The notes under the pieces: model-generated
Database searches by the model: none
What the model was told of the DNA's origin: nothing
What the model saw: the letters and a program-made list of their open reading frames with translations, nothing else
Assembly: GCA_016192825.1 (NCBI GenBank)
Contig: JACPTK010000002.1
Span: 1-64,000 of the forward strand
From: Betaproteobacteria bacterium
GTDB lineage: Bacteria > Pseudomonadota > Gammaproteobacteria > Burkholderiales > SG8-41
Length of the DNA stretch: 64,000 nucleotides
Reading direction: 5' to 3'
Made by a program: the position numbers and the translations under genes
In this document: piece after piece, positions 8,260 to 17,084 of the stretch
Layout of the letters: the number at the start of each line of letters is the position of its first letter
Position numbering within the stretch: position 1 is the first letter of the stretch

Positions 8260-8526
8260 GGCGTCTTTTCCTGTCAGGGGCGAGCCGTACGGGCTTTCGC
8301 CGTCCGGTCGCGATTTCAAACGAATGGGTTTTCGGGCATTGGCTTCGGTGAGGACGTCGAACGCGCTGACCTGGCCCGAGGTGAGCGCCTCCACTTCCAT
8401 CGCCCAGCGCGCCGGCACGTAGCCCGATTTGACCCAGTTGCTGACCACCGCGCGGTCGAGCCGCAGCCGCCGCGCGACTTCCGCTTGGCTGCCGAAGAGA
8501 CGGACGAGGCGTTCCGCGCAGTTCAT
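8260..8526 (-). CDS. Helix-turn-helix domain in frame with the aminotransferase
   Basis: The 89 codons ahead of the aminotransferase start encode a Cro/YdaS-like fold: RLFGSQAEVARRLRLDRAVV is a clear helix-turn-helix, followed by SNWVKSGYVPARWAMEVE. There is no stop before the aminotransferase, so it is either a real fusion or a small regulator whose stop has been lost. The ATG at 8526 has no ribosome-binding site, and the composite repeat element begins only 3 bp upstream, so the native leader was probably displaced. Confidence 0.55.
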
Positions 8527-8529
8527 GGC

Positions 8530-8736
8530 AAGAATTTGTCGGGCGTTATGCCGGCAAATTCTTCAGGCAAAACCGCCTGGAAGAAAACGATGGACAAGAT
8601 TACGGATCCGCAAACTTGGCTCCGTACCTGTCCCGCGTAACGGGCCAGAGCGGGTCTCTCGGCGGGTCTCATCTAAGTTCTCAGGCGGTTTTGCTGTCGG
8701 CAGCCTGTCGGACGAGCAAGTCCGACAGGCTGCTAG
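8530..8736. repeat. Composite hairpin element, copy A
   Basis: It opens with the hairpin AAGAATTTGTCGG / CCGGCAAATTCTT, followed by GCAAAACCGCC. A unique middle of about 100 bp comes next, then GGCGGTTTTGC and the closing hairpin CAGCCTGTCGGAC / GTCCGACAGGCTGCT. The layout matches copies B (12816) and C (38282), while the middles differ. Confidence 0.8.
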
Positions 8737-8770
8737 GGAGATTACCATGACAAGCTCATTTTGACAAAAT

Positions 8771-8794
8771 GGAAACGGTAACAGTACTGTTTCC
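8771..8794. repeat. GGAAAC / GTTTCC inverted repeat after ttcA
   Basis: GGAAAC and GTTTCC flank a core with the palindrome ACAGTACTGT, 18 bp beyond the ttcA stop. It may be a terminator stem, but it lacks a U-run. Confidence 0.3.
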
Positions 8795-8811
8795 AGGAGA
8801 ATAATAAATAA

Positions 8812-9678
8812 TTATTGTTTTATTTCATGGGATTGCGCTCGCAATCCCATGCGGCTGGGGGGAAGCCGGTCGAAGTCGAACTGCTCGCGGTCGAGCAGGT
8901 GGGAGGTCCGCACATGCTTCAGGCTGTTCAGCAGGGTCTCGACCCGGCCGGGGTGGCGCTTCTCCCACTCGCGCAGCAGCGCCTTCATCTCGTTGCGCTT
9001 CAGGTGTTCCTGCGAGCCGCACAGGTTGCAGGGAATGATCGGGAACTGCCGCAACGCCGCGTACTCGGCGAGATCGCTCTCCTCGCAGTACACCAGCGGG
9101 CGGATCACGACGTGGCGGCCGTCGTCGGAGCGAAGCTTGGGCGGCATCGCCTTCAACTGCCCGCTGTAGAAGAGATTGAGGAGGAAGGTCTCGAGTACGT
9201 CGTCGCGGTGGTGTCCCAGCGCGATCTTGGTCGCGCCCAGCTCGCCCGCCACCCGGTAGAGCACGCCGCGCCGCAGCCGGGAACAGAGCGAGCACATCGT
9301 CTTGCCCTCGGGGATGATGCGCTTCACCGTGCCGTAGGTGTCCTGCGATTCGATGCGGAAGGGCACGCCCAGACGGGTCAGGTAATCGGGCAGCACGTGC
9401 GCCGGGAAGCCGGGCTGCTTCTGGTCGAGGTTGACCGCCACCAGATCGAAACGGATCGGCGCATGCTGCCGCAGGTACATCAGGACGTCTAGCAGCGCGT
9501 AGCTGTCCTTGCCGCCGGAGAGGCACACCATCACCTTGTCGCCGTCGGCGATCATGCCGAAGTCGGCGATCGCCTCGCCCGCGAGCCGCCGCAGGCGCTT
9601 CACGAGCTTGTTCGCCTCGTACGACTCCTTCCGCTCGCGGGTGCTGCGGGGCACTACGCGTACTACAGTGGTAACCAT
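8812..9678 (-). CDS. ttcA: tRNA 2-thiocytidine synthetase TtcA
   Basis: It is an ATP-dependent PP-loop enzyme that thiolates cytidine 32 of tRNA using an iron-sulfur cluster. PP-loop SGGKDS, the two cysteine pairs CSLC and CNLC, and [14 protein letters not shown] are all present. The track's 351-residue frame overshoots. ATG at 9678 has AGGA at proper spacing and gives 288 residues, normal for the family; ATG at 9687 is an alternative. A pteridine-reductase-like SDR and a MidA-like methyltransferase lie nearby, an arrangement I associate with betaproteobacteria. Confidence 0.93.
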   Translation of the reverse strand: MVTTVVRVVPRSTRERKESYEANKLVKRLRRLAGEAIADFGMIADGDKVMVCLSGGKDSYALLDVLMYLRQHAPIRFDLVAVNLDQKQPGFPAHVLPDYLTRLGVPFRIESQDTYGTVKRIIPEGKTMCSLCSRLRRGVLYRVAGELGATKIALGHHRDDVLETFLLNLFYSGQLKAMPPKLRSDDGRHVVIRPLVYCEESDLAEYAALRQFPIIPCNLCGSQEHLKRNEMKALLREWEKRHPGRVETLLNSLKHVRTSHLLDREQFDFDRLPPSRMGLRAQSHEIKQ

Positions 9679-9805
9679 ATCGTCCATCCTATGGTGCGCG
9701 GTGCGCGGCTCGCGGATCGCGACTCGCGGGTGGTGTTCGTCCCTCGCTCCCGCGAGGGGAATGCATATTAGCCGAAAACCCATCCGCGATCCGCGACTCA
9801 CGGCG

Positions 9806-10558
9806 TCAGAGACTGACGCTGCGCCCCCCGTCCACCGTGAGGACCTGCCCGGTGACGTAGGGAGCATCGGCGAGCAGGAATTTTACTGCCTTGGCGATGT
9901 CGTCGGGATCGCCGACGCGCTTGAGCGCGCTCTGGTTGATGATGCGCTGGCGCGCGACCTCGTCGCGCCAGGCCTCCTCGTCCGGCCACAGGATGGTGCC
10001 CGGCGCGACCGCGTTCACCCGCACTTCGGGCCCGAGATCGCGCGCAAGCGCGCGGGTGAGCGCCGCGAGCCCGCCCTTGGCCGCGGTGTAGACGGCGTGA
10101 TTCCGCATCGGCAGCTCCGCGTGGATGTCGGTCAGGTTGACGATGCAGCCATGGCGCTTCCTCAGCTCCGGCGCCGCCGCCTGCGCGAGAAACAGCGGCG
10201 CCTTGAGGTTGGTGCCGACGAGGTCGTCCCACGCCTGCTCGGTGATCTCGCCGAGCACCGTGGGAAAGAAGCTCGAGGCGTTGTTGACGAGCGCGTCGAG
10301 ACGTCCGAACTGCTTCAGCGCCGCCTTGACGATCTGAGCGCAGCTCGCGATCTTGAGCAGATCGCCCTGCGCGAGCGCAACCGAGTCGGCGCGGTGCGCA
10401 TTGAGCTCCACCTGCAGCGCGCGCGCCTCGAGGGCGGAGGCGCGGTAGTGCACGAGCAGGCACGCGCCCGCGGCGTGCAGGCGCCTGCAAATGGCGGCGC
10501 CGACGCGCTTCGCGCCGCCGGTGACCAGCACCACCTTGTCCTGCAACGCGCTTTCCAT
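9806..10558 (-). CDS. Pteridine reductase-like short-chain dehydrogenase
   Basis: This 250-residue Rossmann protein is probably an NADPH-dependent reductase of pterin substrates. It has TGGAKRVG at residues 13-20 (the TGxxxRxG variant typical of pteridine reductases rather than the usual TGxxxGxG), NNASSF, the catalytic pair YTAAK and the closing VDGGRSVSL. It sits upstream of ttcA on the same strand with a spacer of about 130 bp. Confidence 0.82.
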   Translation of the reverse strand: MESALQDKVVLVTGGAKRVGAAICRRLHAAGACLLVHYRASALEARALQVELNAHRADSVALAQGDLLKIASCAQIVKAALKQFGRLDALVNNASSFFPTVLGEITEQAWDDLVGTNLKAPLFLAQAAAPELRKRHGCIVNLTDIHAELPMRNHAVYTAAKGGLAALTRALARDLGPEVRVNAVAPGTILWPDEEAWRDEVARQRIINQSALKRVGDPDDIAKAVKFLLADAPYVTGQVLTVDGGRSVSL

Positions 10559-10736
10559 TCCGCGTCCTCCTGAGCGTCGTGAACGTCACCGACGCCGCTC
10601 GCCCCTCACCCCTTCCCCCTCTCCCGAGTGGAGAGGGGAAATGGGCAGCGGTAAATGGCTCGTCATCCATTTACCGGGGAGCATTGCTGTCACGATGAGC
10701 GTGTAGAATTGTAGTCCATTCGCCGCCATTCCCCGC

Positions 10737-11927
10737 TTGGCCACTTCCCCGCATCCCGTGCATCTTCCGGCGCCACCCGCCGCGGCGCTCGCTTTGAGCG
10801 CACAGCTCACCCGGCTCATCGCGGCGGAGATCGAGCGCGGCGGCGGCTGGCTGAGCTTCGCGCGCTACATGGAGCTCGCGCTTTACGCCCCCGGTCTGGG
10901 CTACTACATGGCCGGCGCGCGCAAGCTCGGCCGCGACGGTGATTTCGTGACGGCGCCCGAGATTTCGCGGCTGTTCGGCCGCACGCTGGCGCGGCAGCTG
11001 AAGCAGCTCGCCGGGCTCGGCCTCGCCGACATCCTGGAGATCGGCGCGGGCAGCGGCACGCTCGCGGTAGACCTGCTGCTCGAGCTGGAGCGGCTGGGCC
11101 ACGCGCCGGCCCGTTACTGGATCCTGGATCTCTCCCCCGACCTCCGCGACCGCAGCCGCGACACCCTCGCCGAGCGGGCGCCGCACCTGCTCGAGCGCGT
11201 GGCGTGGCTGAATCAGCTGCCGTCGGCGTACACCGGCATCGTGATCGGCAACGAAGTGCTCGACGCCATGCCGGCGCGCGTGTTTCGGCGCGACGGCGGG
11301 GCCGTCCTGGAACTGGGAGTCACGTTCAAGAGTGGAAAATTCGAGTGGGCCGAACGTTCGCAACTTTCCCCGCCCGACGTTCCCGATCCGGCGTGCTTTC
11401 CCACGGACGGATATCGCAGCGAAGTCCAGTTCGTGGCGCGCGCCTTCGTGCGGAGCCTTGGACACGTCCTGTCGCGCGGCGTGGCGCTGTTCTTCGATTA
11501 CGGGTTTCCGCGCCACGAGTACTACCACCCCCAGCGGTCGGGCGGCACGCTGATGTGCCACTACCGGCACCGCGCGCACGACGACCCGTTTTTCCTGCCC
11601 GGCCTGCAGGACATCACGACCCACGTCGATTTCTCCGCCGTCGCGCAGGCGGGGCGCGAGTCGCAATTGGATCTGCTCGGTTACACCAACCAGGCGCAGT
11701 TCCTGGTGAACTGCGGCATCACCGATGTGCTCGCTGAAACGCCGGCCGAGGACGCGGCGCGCTACGCGCCCCAGGCGGCCCAGGCGCAGAAGCTGCTCTC
11801 GCCCGCGGAGATGGGCGAGCTTTTCAAGGTCATCGCGCTTGGCAAGGGCGTGAAGGCGCCGCTGATCGGCTTCTCGAGCGGCGACCGCAGCCACACGCTG
11901 CAAGCAATGCGGACTGATGAATGTTGA
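10737..11927 (+). CDS. SAM-dependent methyltransferase, MidA/NDUFAF7 family
   Basis: The 396-residue protein matches the DUF185/MidA family, whose mitochondrial member NDUFAF7 methylates an arginine of a complex I subunit. Marks are SFARYMELALYAPGLGYY near the start, DFVTAPEISRLFG, the SAM-binding LEIGAGSGTLA, and IGNEVLDAMPARVF. The called start is TTG at 10737. It is divergent from the pteridine-reductase-like gene. The bacterial substrate is unknown. Confidence 0.85.
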   Translation: MATSPHPVHLPAPPAAALALSAQLTRLIAAEIERGGGWLSFARYMELALYAPGLGYYMAGARKLGRDGDFVTAPEISRLFGRTLARQLKQLAGLGLADILEIGAGSGTLAVDLLLELERLGHAPARYWILDLSPDLRDRSRDTLAERAPHLLERVAWLNQLPSAYTGIVIGNEVLDAMPARVFRRDGGAVLELGVTFKSGKFEWAERSQLSPPDVPDPACFPTDGYRSEVQFVARAFVRSLGHVLSRGVALFFDYGFPRHEYYHPQRSGGTLMCHYRHRAHDDPFFLPGLQDITTHVDFSAVAQAGRESQLDLLGYTNQAQFLVNCGITDVLAETPAEDAARYAPQAAQAQKLLSPAEMGELFKVIALGKGVKAPLIGFSSGDRSHTLQAMRTDEC

Positions 11928-12033
11928 ACGAAGCCAACAGCCGTAGCGGGCCAGGTCATCATTGCGCATTCCGCGTTCATCATTCACGGGCTTTCCATTC
12001 TCGCGCGGCGGAGATGGCGCGCGAGTAGCAACC

Positions 12034-12804
12034 GTGGAGGATCTGGCTTTCTCGTTGTGGGTATGGGCTGTGATCTACGCGGCCATGCTCGCCGCCGGCA
12101 CGATGCAGGGCATGTTCGGGTTCGGCTTTCCCATCCTCGCCACGCCGGTGACGGTGCTCGTGACCGACGTCAAGACCGCGATCGTGCTCAACATGCTGCC
12201 GACGCTCACGCTCAACCTGGTCAGCATCGTGCGCGGCGGCAACTGGAGCCAGAGCCTGGGGATGTACTGGCGCGTCGCGGCCTTCGCGGCGATCGGGTCT
12301 TTCATCGGCGCGCAAGTGGTCATCTACGCGCCTCCGGAGCCATTGCGGCTCCTGCTCGCCGCGATCATCTTCGCTTATCTCGGCCAGGAGCGGCTGGCGC
12401 GGCTCGACTGGGGCTGGCTCTCGCACCACCCGCGCACCTCGACCGCCGTGTTCGGAACGACGGCCGGTTTCTTCTCCGGCAGCGTCAACAATTCCCTGCC
12501 GGTGCTGCTCATCTACTTCGTGCTGCTCAATGTTTCCGTCACCGTGATGACGCAGACGATGAATTTCTGCTTCTTCTTCGGGCGCAGCGTGCAGGCCCTC
12601 ACGCTCGGCGCAGCCGGCGAGATCAGCATGGGCGCCGCGCTCGCCAACATCCCGCTCGCGCTGGTGGCGATCGGCGGATACGTCGCGGGCGCGCGGATCC
12701 AGCGGCTCTTTTCCGCCGCGACCTTCAGGCGCCTGTTGAGATACATCCTGTTCGTGCTGGGCCTGATGCTGACGGCGCAGGGGCTGGTTTGGTTCGTGCG
12801 CTGA
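12034..12804 (+). CDS. TauE/SafE family sulfite/organic-anion exporter
   Basis: It is a polytopic inner-membrane protein of about 256 residues with roughly eight hydrophobic segments, including IYAAMLAAGTMQGMFGFGFP, where the G-x-G-F-G-F motif typical of the family appears. A second half-repeat with AGFFSGSVNNSLPVLLIYF follows. I chose GTG at 12034 because the upstream part of the track's TTG-started frame is polar and repeat-like. The substrate cannot be deduced. Composite repeat copy B starts 12 bp after its stop. Confidence 0.8.
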   Translation: MEDLAFSLWVWAVIYAAMLAAGTMQGMFGFGFPILATPVTVLVTDVKTAIVLNMLPTLTLNLVSIVRGGNWSQSLGMYWRVAAFAAIGSFIGAQVVIYAPPEPLRLLLAAIIFAYLGQERLARLDWGWLSHHPRTSTAVFGTTAGFFSGSVNNSLPVLLIYFVLLNVSVTVMTQTMNFCFFFGRSVQALTLGAAGEISMGAALANIPLALVAIGGYVAGARIQRLFSAATFRRLLRYILFVLGLMLTAQGLVWFVR

Positions 12805-12815
12805 TCCGAATTTCC

Positions 12816-13012
12816 AGGAGTTTGTCGGACTTGGCCCCGACAAACTCCTGATGCAAAACCGGCACTAGGAAAATTGCCAGAGAGGATGAAGAATATGCAA
12901 AATCACCTCTGTTTTCTACGCATTCGACCCCGTCGGCCGGGTTTATTGCTGAATGGTCAGCCGGTTTTGCCGCTAGCAGCCTGTGCGGACCGTTAAGTCC
13001 GACAGGCTGCTG
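12816..13012. repeat. Composite hairpin element, copy B
   Basis: First hairpin AGGAGTTTGTCGG / CCGACAAACTCCT, then TGCAAAACCGGC, a unique middle, GCCGGTTTTGC, and the closing hairpin AGCAGCCTGTGCGGAC / GTCCGACAGGCTGCT. The inner arm is CCGGC rather than CCGCC on both sides, a compensatory change that preserves pairing. Confidence 0.8.
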
Positions 13013-13078
13013 GGCTAAGATGTGTCCGTCCCCAAGGCCGGGAACAGGCACGATACTGGATTCGAGGCGGAAATTCGG

Positions 13079-13801
13079 ATGAACGTACCGCGCGTTGTGC
13101 ATCGTGCCTTCTCGGCACTGACGATCGTGGCGTGTGCCGTGCCGGCCGCCGCCGCCGCCACTACTCCGGTTGCCGCGCTCGACAAGGGCGGGTTGGAAGA
13201 AGGCGTCGAGCGCGCGAAGTACCTCTGGTCGCAAAGCCCGCACGGCAAGATGCTCGAGCGCATCCTTCCGCCTTCGATCGAGCCCGGCGAACTGCCCGAG
13301 CCGCGTTCCGAGGGCGCGCGGCTCGCCGCACGCTACTGCGTGCAATGCCATTACCTGCCCAACCCCCAGATGCACACCGCGGACAAGTGGATGACCATCG
13401 TCGTGCGCATGGTCTGGCGCATGCAGGGCAAGGGCAACCTCGGCGAGCTCATGAAGGAGATGATGGACAAGGTGGAGGCCCCGGACGAGCAGGAAGTCGG
13501 CGCGCTCACGCGCTACCTCCAGCGGCACGGGCAGCGGGAAATGGATCCGCGCCATCCGGCCCTCAGGTCCGAGCCGGGCAGGATGTTCAGCATTGCCTGC
13601 ACGCAGTGCCACGCGCTGCCGGATCCCGCCCGCCACACGGCGAGCGAATGGCCGGGCGTGGTGGAGCGCATGAAGCGGCACATGGCGTGGGCCAATACGG
13701 TGGTCGGCGTGGACACGCTCAGGACCACGCCGGTGCTGGAGACGGCCGCGATCGTGCGCTTCCTGCAGCGCCACGCCCGCGCGGAGCCAATGCCGAAGTA
13801 A
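13079..13801 (+). CDS. Di-haem cytochrome c, exported
   Basis: The 240-residue product has an N-terminal signal peptide (FSALTIVACAVPAAAAA) and two c-type haem sites, CVQCH (about residue 89) and CTQCH (about 180), each followed by a possible methionine ligand. It would be a periplasmic electron carrier or redox subunit. ATG at 13079 puts the signal peptide at the N-terminus; the upstream ATG at 13022 would add a polar 19-residue leader. The next gene is a zinc alcohol dehydrogenase, but a spacer of about 125 bp separates them. Confidence 0.85.
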   Translation: MNVPRVVHRAFSALTIVACAVPAAAAATTPVAALDKGGLEEGVERAKYLWSQSPHGKMLERILPPSIEPGELPEPRSEGARLAARYCVQCHYLPNPQMHTADKWMTIVVRMVWRMQGKGNLGELMKEMMDKVEAPDEQEVGALTRYLQRHGQREMDPRHPALRSEPGRMFSIACTQCHALPDPARHTASEWPGVVERMKRHMAWANTVVGVDTLRTTPVLETAAIVRFLQRHARAEPMPK

Positions 13802-13928
13802 ACACAACTTCCACCGCAAAGACGCGAAGGCGCAAAGAGAACGCAAAGCACCCGAATATGTACTCTTTCGGATTCTTTCTTTGCGAAATCTCGGCGTCCT
13901 TGCGCCTTTGCGGTTCCGACCTACGAGA
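13802..13928. repeat. Inverted GCAAAG/CTTTGC spacer repeats
   Basis: The left side reads CCGCAAAGACGCGAAGGCGC and the right side the complementary GCGTCCTTGCGCCTTTGCGG, so the spacer can form a long imperfect stem. Related motifs (CTTGGCGTCTTGGCGGTT) lie at 42770-42790. Confidence 0.5.
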
Positions 13929-14912
13929 ATGAAAGCGATGCAGCTCGCCGCGCCGCGCGCGGCGCTCAAGCGGGTCGACCTGCCGGCCCCGAAGCCGGGT
14001 CCCGGCCAGGTCCTGATCAAGGTGCGCGCCTGCGGCGTGTGCCGCACCGATCTGCACGTCGTGGACGGCGACCTGACGCGCGGAAAGCTCCCGATCATCC
14101 CCGGCCACGAGATCGTCGGCACGGTGGCGGAAAAAGGCGCGGGCGTGGGGCGGTTTGCGATCGGCGAGCGCGTGGGCGTGCCCTGGCTCGGATACACCTG
14201 CGGCGCCTGCGGTTACTGTCGCGGCGGTCGCGAGAACCTGTGCGACCGGGCGCGCTTCACCGGCTATCACCTCGACGGCGGCTATGCGGAATACACGGTC
14301 GCCGATCAACGCTACTGCTTCGCGTTACCGGACGAATACGACGACGCCGCGGCGGCGCCTTTGCTGTGCGCCGGGCTGATCGGTTACCGGTCGCTGGTGA
14401 TGGCCGGGGACGCGAAACGCCTCGGCATCTACGGTTTCGGCGCCGCCGCGCACATCGTGGCACAGGTCGCGCGCCACCAGGGGCGCAGGATCTTCGCTTT
14501 CACCCGGCCGGGCGACGCCGAGGGCCAGCGGTTCGCCCGAACGCTGGGCGCGGAATGGGCCGGCGACTCGACGGCGCACCCGCCCGAGGAGCTGGACGCC
14601 GCCATCATTTTCGCGCCGGTCGGCGCGCTCGTCCCCGCCGCGCTGCGGGCGGTGGCCAGGGGCGGCAGCGTGGTTTGCGCCGGCATCCACATGAGCGAGG
14701 TCCCGGCGTTCCCCTACGAGATCCTGTGGGGCGAGCGGGCGATACGCTCGGTCGCGAACCTCACTCGCCGCGACGGCGAGGAATTCCTCGCCCTTGCGCC
14801 CCGGGTGCCGGTGAAAACGAGCGTGGAAGTCCTCCCGCTCGGTCGGGCCAACGAAGCGCTCGCGCGGCTGCGCGAAGGGCGCATTAGCGGTGCCGCGGTG
14901 CTTGTCCCGTGA
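13929..14912 (+). CDS. Zinc-dependent alcohol dehydrogenase
   Basis: It is a 327-residue medium-chain dehydrogenase of the AdhA-like subgroup, oxidising alcohols with NAD(P). CGVCRTDLH holds the catalytic-zinc cysteine, GHEIVG the zinc histidine and glutamate, and CGACGYCRGGRENLC the four structural-zinc cysteines. The nucleotide loop is GIYGFGAAAH. ATG at 13929 (MKAMQ) is the natural start for the fold. Substrate is unknown. Confidence 0.88.
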   Translation: MKAMQLAAPRAALKRVDLPAPKPGPGQVLIKVRACGVCRTDLHVVDGDLTRGKLPIIPGHEIVGTVAEKGAGVGRFAIGERVGVPWLGYTCGACGYCRGGRENLCDRARFTGYHLDGGYAEYTVADQRYCFALPDEYDDAAAAPLLCAGLIGYRSLVMAGDAKRLGIYGFGAAAHIVAQVARHQGRRIFAFTRPGDAEGQRFARTLGAEWAGDSTAHPPEELDAAIIFAPVGALVPAALRAVARGGSVVCAGIHMSEVPAFPYEILWGERAIRSVANLTRRDGEEFLALAPRVPVKTSVEVLPLGRANEALARLREGRISGAAVLVP

Positions 14913-15008
14913 CAAGCGCGTCGTGCCTTCTGCTTGCAGACATATCCTCCGGGACGTCCATCCGGGATTAGAATCCATCATTGTCCCGAATTCCATCCTT
15001 CTCCCCCT

Positions 15009-15977
15009 ATGCACAGGATCGTGGCCTTGCTGTTTGTAGTGGTGTTGGCAGCGCCGGCGCAGGAAACCGGTGCCGCCGAGAAATACCCGTCGCGCCCCAT
15101 CCGGATGATCATTCCCAGCGGGGCGGGCGGGATCACCGATATCCTGGGCCGCGTCATCGCGCCCAGGCTCACCGAGAGCCTCGGCCAGCAGGTCGTCGTG
15201 GACAACCGACCCGGCGCGAGCGGCGTCGTCGGCTCGCAGATCGTCGCGAAAGCGGCCCCGGACGGGCACACGCTGCTGATGGCCTTCCCGTCGCACGTGG
15301 TAAACCAGAGCCTCTACCGCGATATTCCCTACGACACCGTCAAGGCATTCGCGCCCGTCACGCTGGTGAGCGCGGTCTCGCCGGTGCTCATCGTGAACAG
15401 CCAGTTTCCCGCGCGCTCCGTGCCGGAGCTGGTCGCCATTGCGAAGGAGAAACCGGGGCAGCTCAACCACGGATCGGTCGGCAGCGGCAGCATGGGGCAC
15501 CTCGGGGCGGAGCTGTTCCGCTCGATGGCCGGCATCAAGTTTGCGTTCGTGACCTACAAGGGCTCCCCGCAGGCGCTGACCGCCCTGCTCTCCGGCGAAA
15601 TCCAGTTCTACCTCATCGGCTCGGCAGGCACCGCGGCGTCGCATGTCAAGGCGGGCCGCGTGAGGGCGCTTGGCGTCGGCGCGAAACAGCGCATCGCCGT
15701 GCTGCCGGATGTGCCGCCGATCGCGGACACCCTGCCCGGCTACGAGGCCCGCGGCTGGAATGGCATACTGGCGCCGGCCGGCACGCCCCGGCCGATCGTC
15801 GAGCGGTTGAATCGGGAGATCGTGAAAATCGTCCGCTCGCCGGAGTTCATTCAGGTCCTGACGGGCGAAGGCGCGACGCCGGTTGGCAATTCCCCCGCGG
15901 AATTCGACGCCGTGATCCGCGCGGATGTGAAAAAGTGGGCGAAGATCATCAAGGACGCGGGCATCAAGGCACAGTAG
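15009..15977 (+). CDS. Bug/TctC-family periplasmic receptor
   Basis: It is a tripartite tricarboxylate receptor-family protein of 322 residues with a signal peptide (IVALLFVVVLAAPAQETGA). It has the family patterns YPSRPIRMIIPSGAGG, VVVDNRPGASG and LAPAGTPRPIVERLNREI. Such proteins bind small carboxylates or amides in the periplasm and are greatly expanded in Burkholderiales. No tctA/tctB membrane subunits are near, which is usual for orphan Bug proteins. A second Bug protein lies at 37229. Confidence 0.88.
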   Translation: MHRIVALLFVVVLAAPAQETGAAEKYPSRPIRMIIPSGAGGITDILGRVIAPRLTESLGQQVVVDNRPGASGVVGSQIVAKAAPDGHTLLMAFPSHVVNQSLYRDIPYDTVKAFAPVTLVSAVSPVLIVNSQFPARSVPELVAIAKEKPGQLNHGSVGSGSMGHLGAELFRSMAGIKFAFVTYKGSPQALTALLSGEIQFYLIGSAGTAASHVKAGRVRALGVGAKQRIAVLPDVPPIADTLPGYEARGWNGILAPAGTPRPIVERLNREIVKIVRSPEFIQVLTGEGATPVGNSPAEFDAVIRADVKKWAKIIKDAGIKAQ

Positions 15978-15984
15978 CTCGCAG

Positions 15985-16130
15985 CTCAAGAAAGCGCGTG
16001 AAATCGGGAGATCCGGAGATCGAAAACCCGGGAGATCGTGAAGTCGGGAAATCGGGAGAGCGAAAAACCACCATCTCCCGCTCTCACGCTCTCACGCTCT
16101 CACGCCCTCCCGCCCTCCCGCCCTCACGGC
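15985..16130. repeat. GGGAGATC / CTCTCACG quasi-tandem repeats
   Basis: The spacer is built of degenerate units (GAAATCGGGAGATC-like, then CTCTCACG and CCCTCCCG several times), the second half complementary to the first. No gene is seen. Confidence 0.5.
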
Positions 16131-16158
16131 TCTAAGGCGCCTCATTCATCACTACGCT

Positions 16159-16953
16159 ATGCCTTTCCTCGACGTTCCCGATTGCAGATTGTTCTACGAG
16201 CTGGACGACCACACCGATCCCTGGACGCGCCCGGACACGGTGCTGTTCGTGCACGGCTTCACCGAGTGCACCGAGGCGTGGCGCGCGTGGGTGCCGCACT
16301 TCTCGCGCCGATACCGCGTCATCCGCATCGACCAGCGCGGGTTCGGGCAATCGGGGGCGGTGACAAAGAGCTATCCGCTCACGACGGCGCTGTTCGTGGA
16401 CGATCTTGCGCGCATCATCCGGCACGTCGCGGACGGACCGGTCCACGTGGTCGGCGGCAAGAGCGGCGGCATCAGCGTCATGATGCTCGCCGCGACGCGC
16501 CCCGAGCTCACGAAGACGATCACGGTGTCCTGCTCGCCGGTCACGCCGCCCAGGGCCGAGGGCTGGATCGAGGAGATGGAGCGCGATGGGGTGCGGAGCT
16601 GGGCAAGAAGAACGCAGCGCGAGCGGATGGGAAGCCGGATGCCGGAGGCGGGCATCGAGTGGTGGTCGGACATGATGGGCCGGACGGCGCTTTCGACCGT
16701 GCACGCCTACCTGCGCTGGGTCGGCGACATCGACATTCGCGAGGACATCAAGCGCATCCGCTGCCCCACCCTGGTCATCGGCACCGACACGGCGCGCCGG
16801 GGCAAGTCCGTGTTCCAAAGCTGGCAGAAGACGATTCCGAAATCCGAACTGGTAATCCTGCCGATGGACGGCTACCACGCCGCGGGCACGGATCCCGATG
16901 CCACGGCTCGCGTCACGCTGGATTTCATTGCGCGACCCTCACCTGAGGGATGA
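16159..16953 (+). CDS. Alpha/beta hydrolase
   Basis: The 264-residue protein has the alpha/beta-hydrolase fold marks: oxyanion-hole LFVHGFTE, RIDQRGFGQS, the nucleophile elbow GGKSGG (serine in G-x-S-x-G form), and a late histidine in MDGYHAAGTDPD. The catalytic acid is probably in IGTDT. It is cytosolic with no signal peptide. Substrate is unknown; ester- or C-C-bond hydrolases share this pattern. Confidence 0.8.
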   Translation: MPFLDVPDCRLFYELDDHTDPWTRPDTVLFVHGFTECTEAWRAWVPHFSRRYRVIRIDQRGFGQSGAVTKSYPLTTALFVDDLARIIRHVADGPVHVVGGKSGGISVMMLAATRPELTKTITVSCSPVTPPRAEGWIEEMERDGVRSWARRTQRERMGSRMPEAGIEWWSDMMGRTALSTVHAYLRWVGDIDIREDIKRIRCPTLVIGTDTARRGKSVFQSWQKTIPKSELVILPMDGYHAAGTDPDATARVTLDFIARPSPEG

Positions 16954-17084
16954 GGGATGAGAAGAACCCCGTCGCCACGTCGCTTCCTCCCTTTGTCACC
17001 ACTCACTCGCCACCCTTCGCTCGTCAGCCGGTGTTCAGCCTGTGCTAGCATCCCGGCGACCTGCGAATTCGCGAAGGAATGCCC

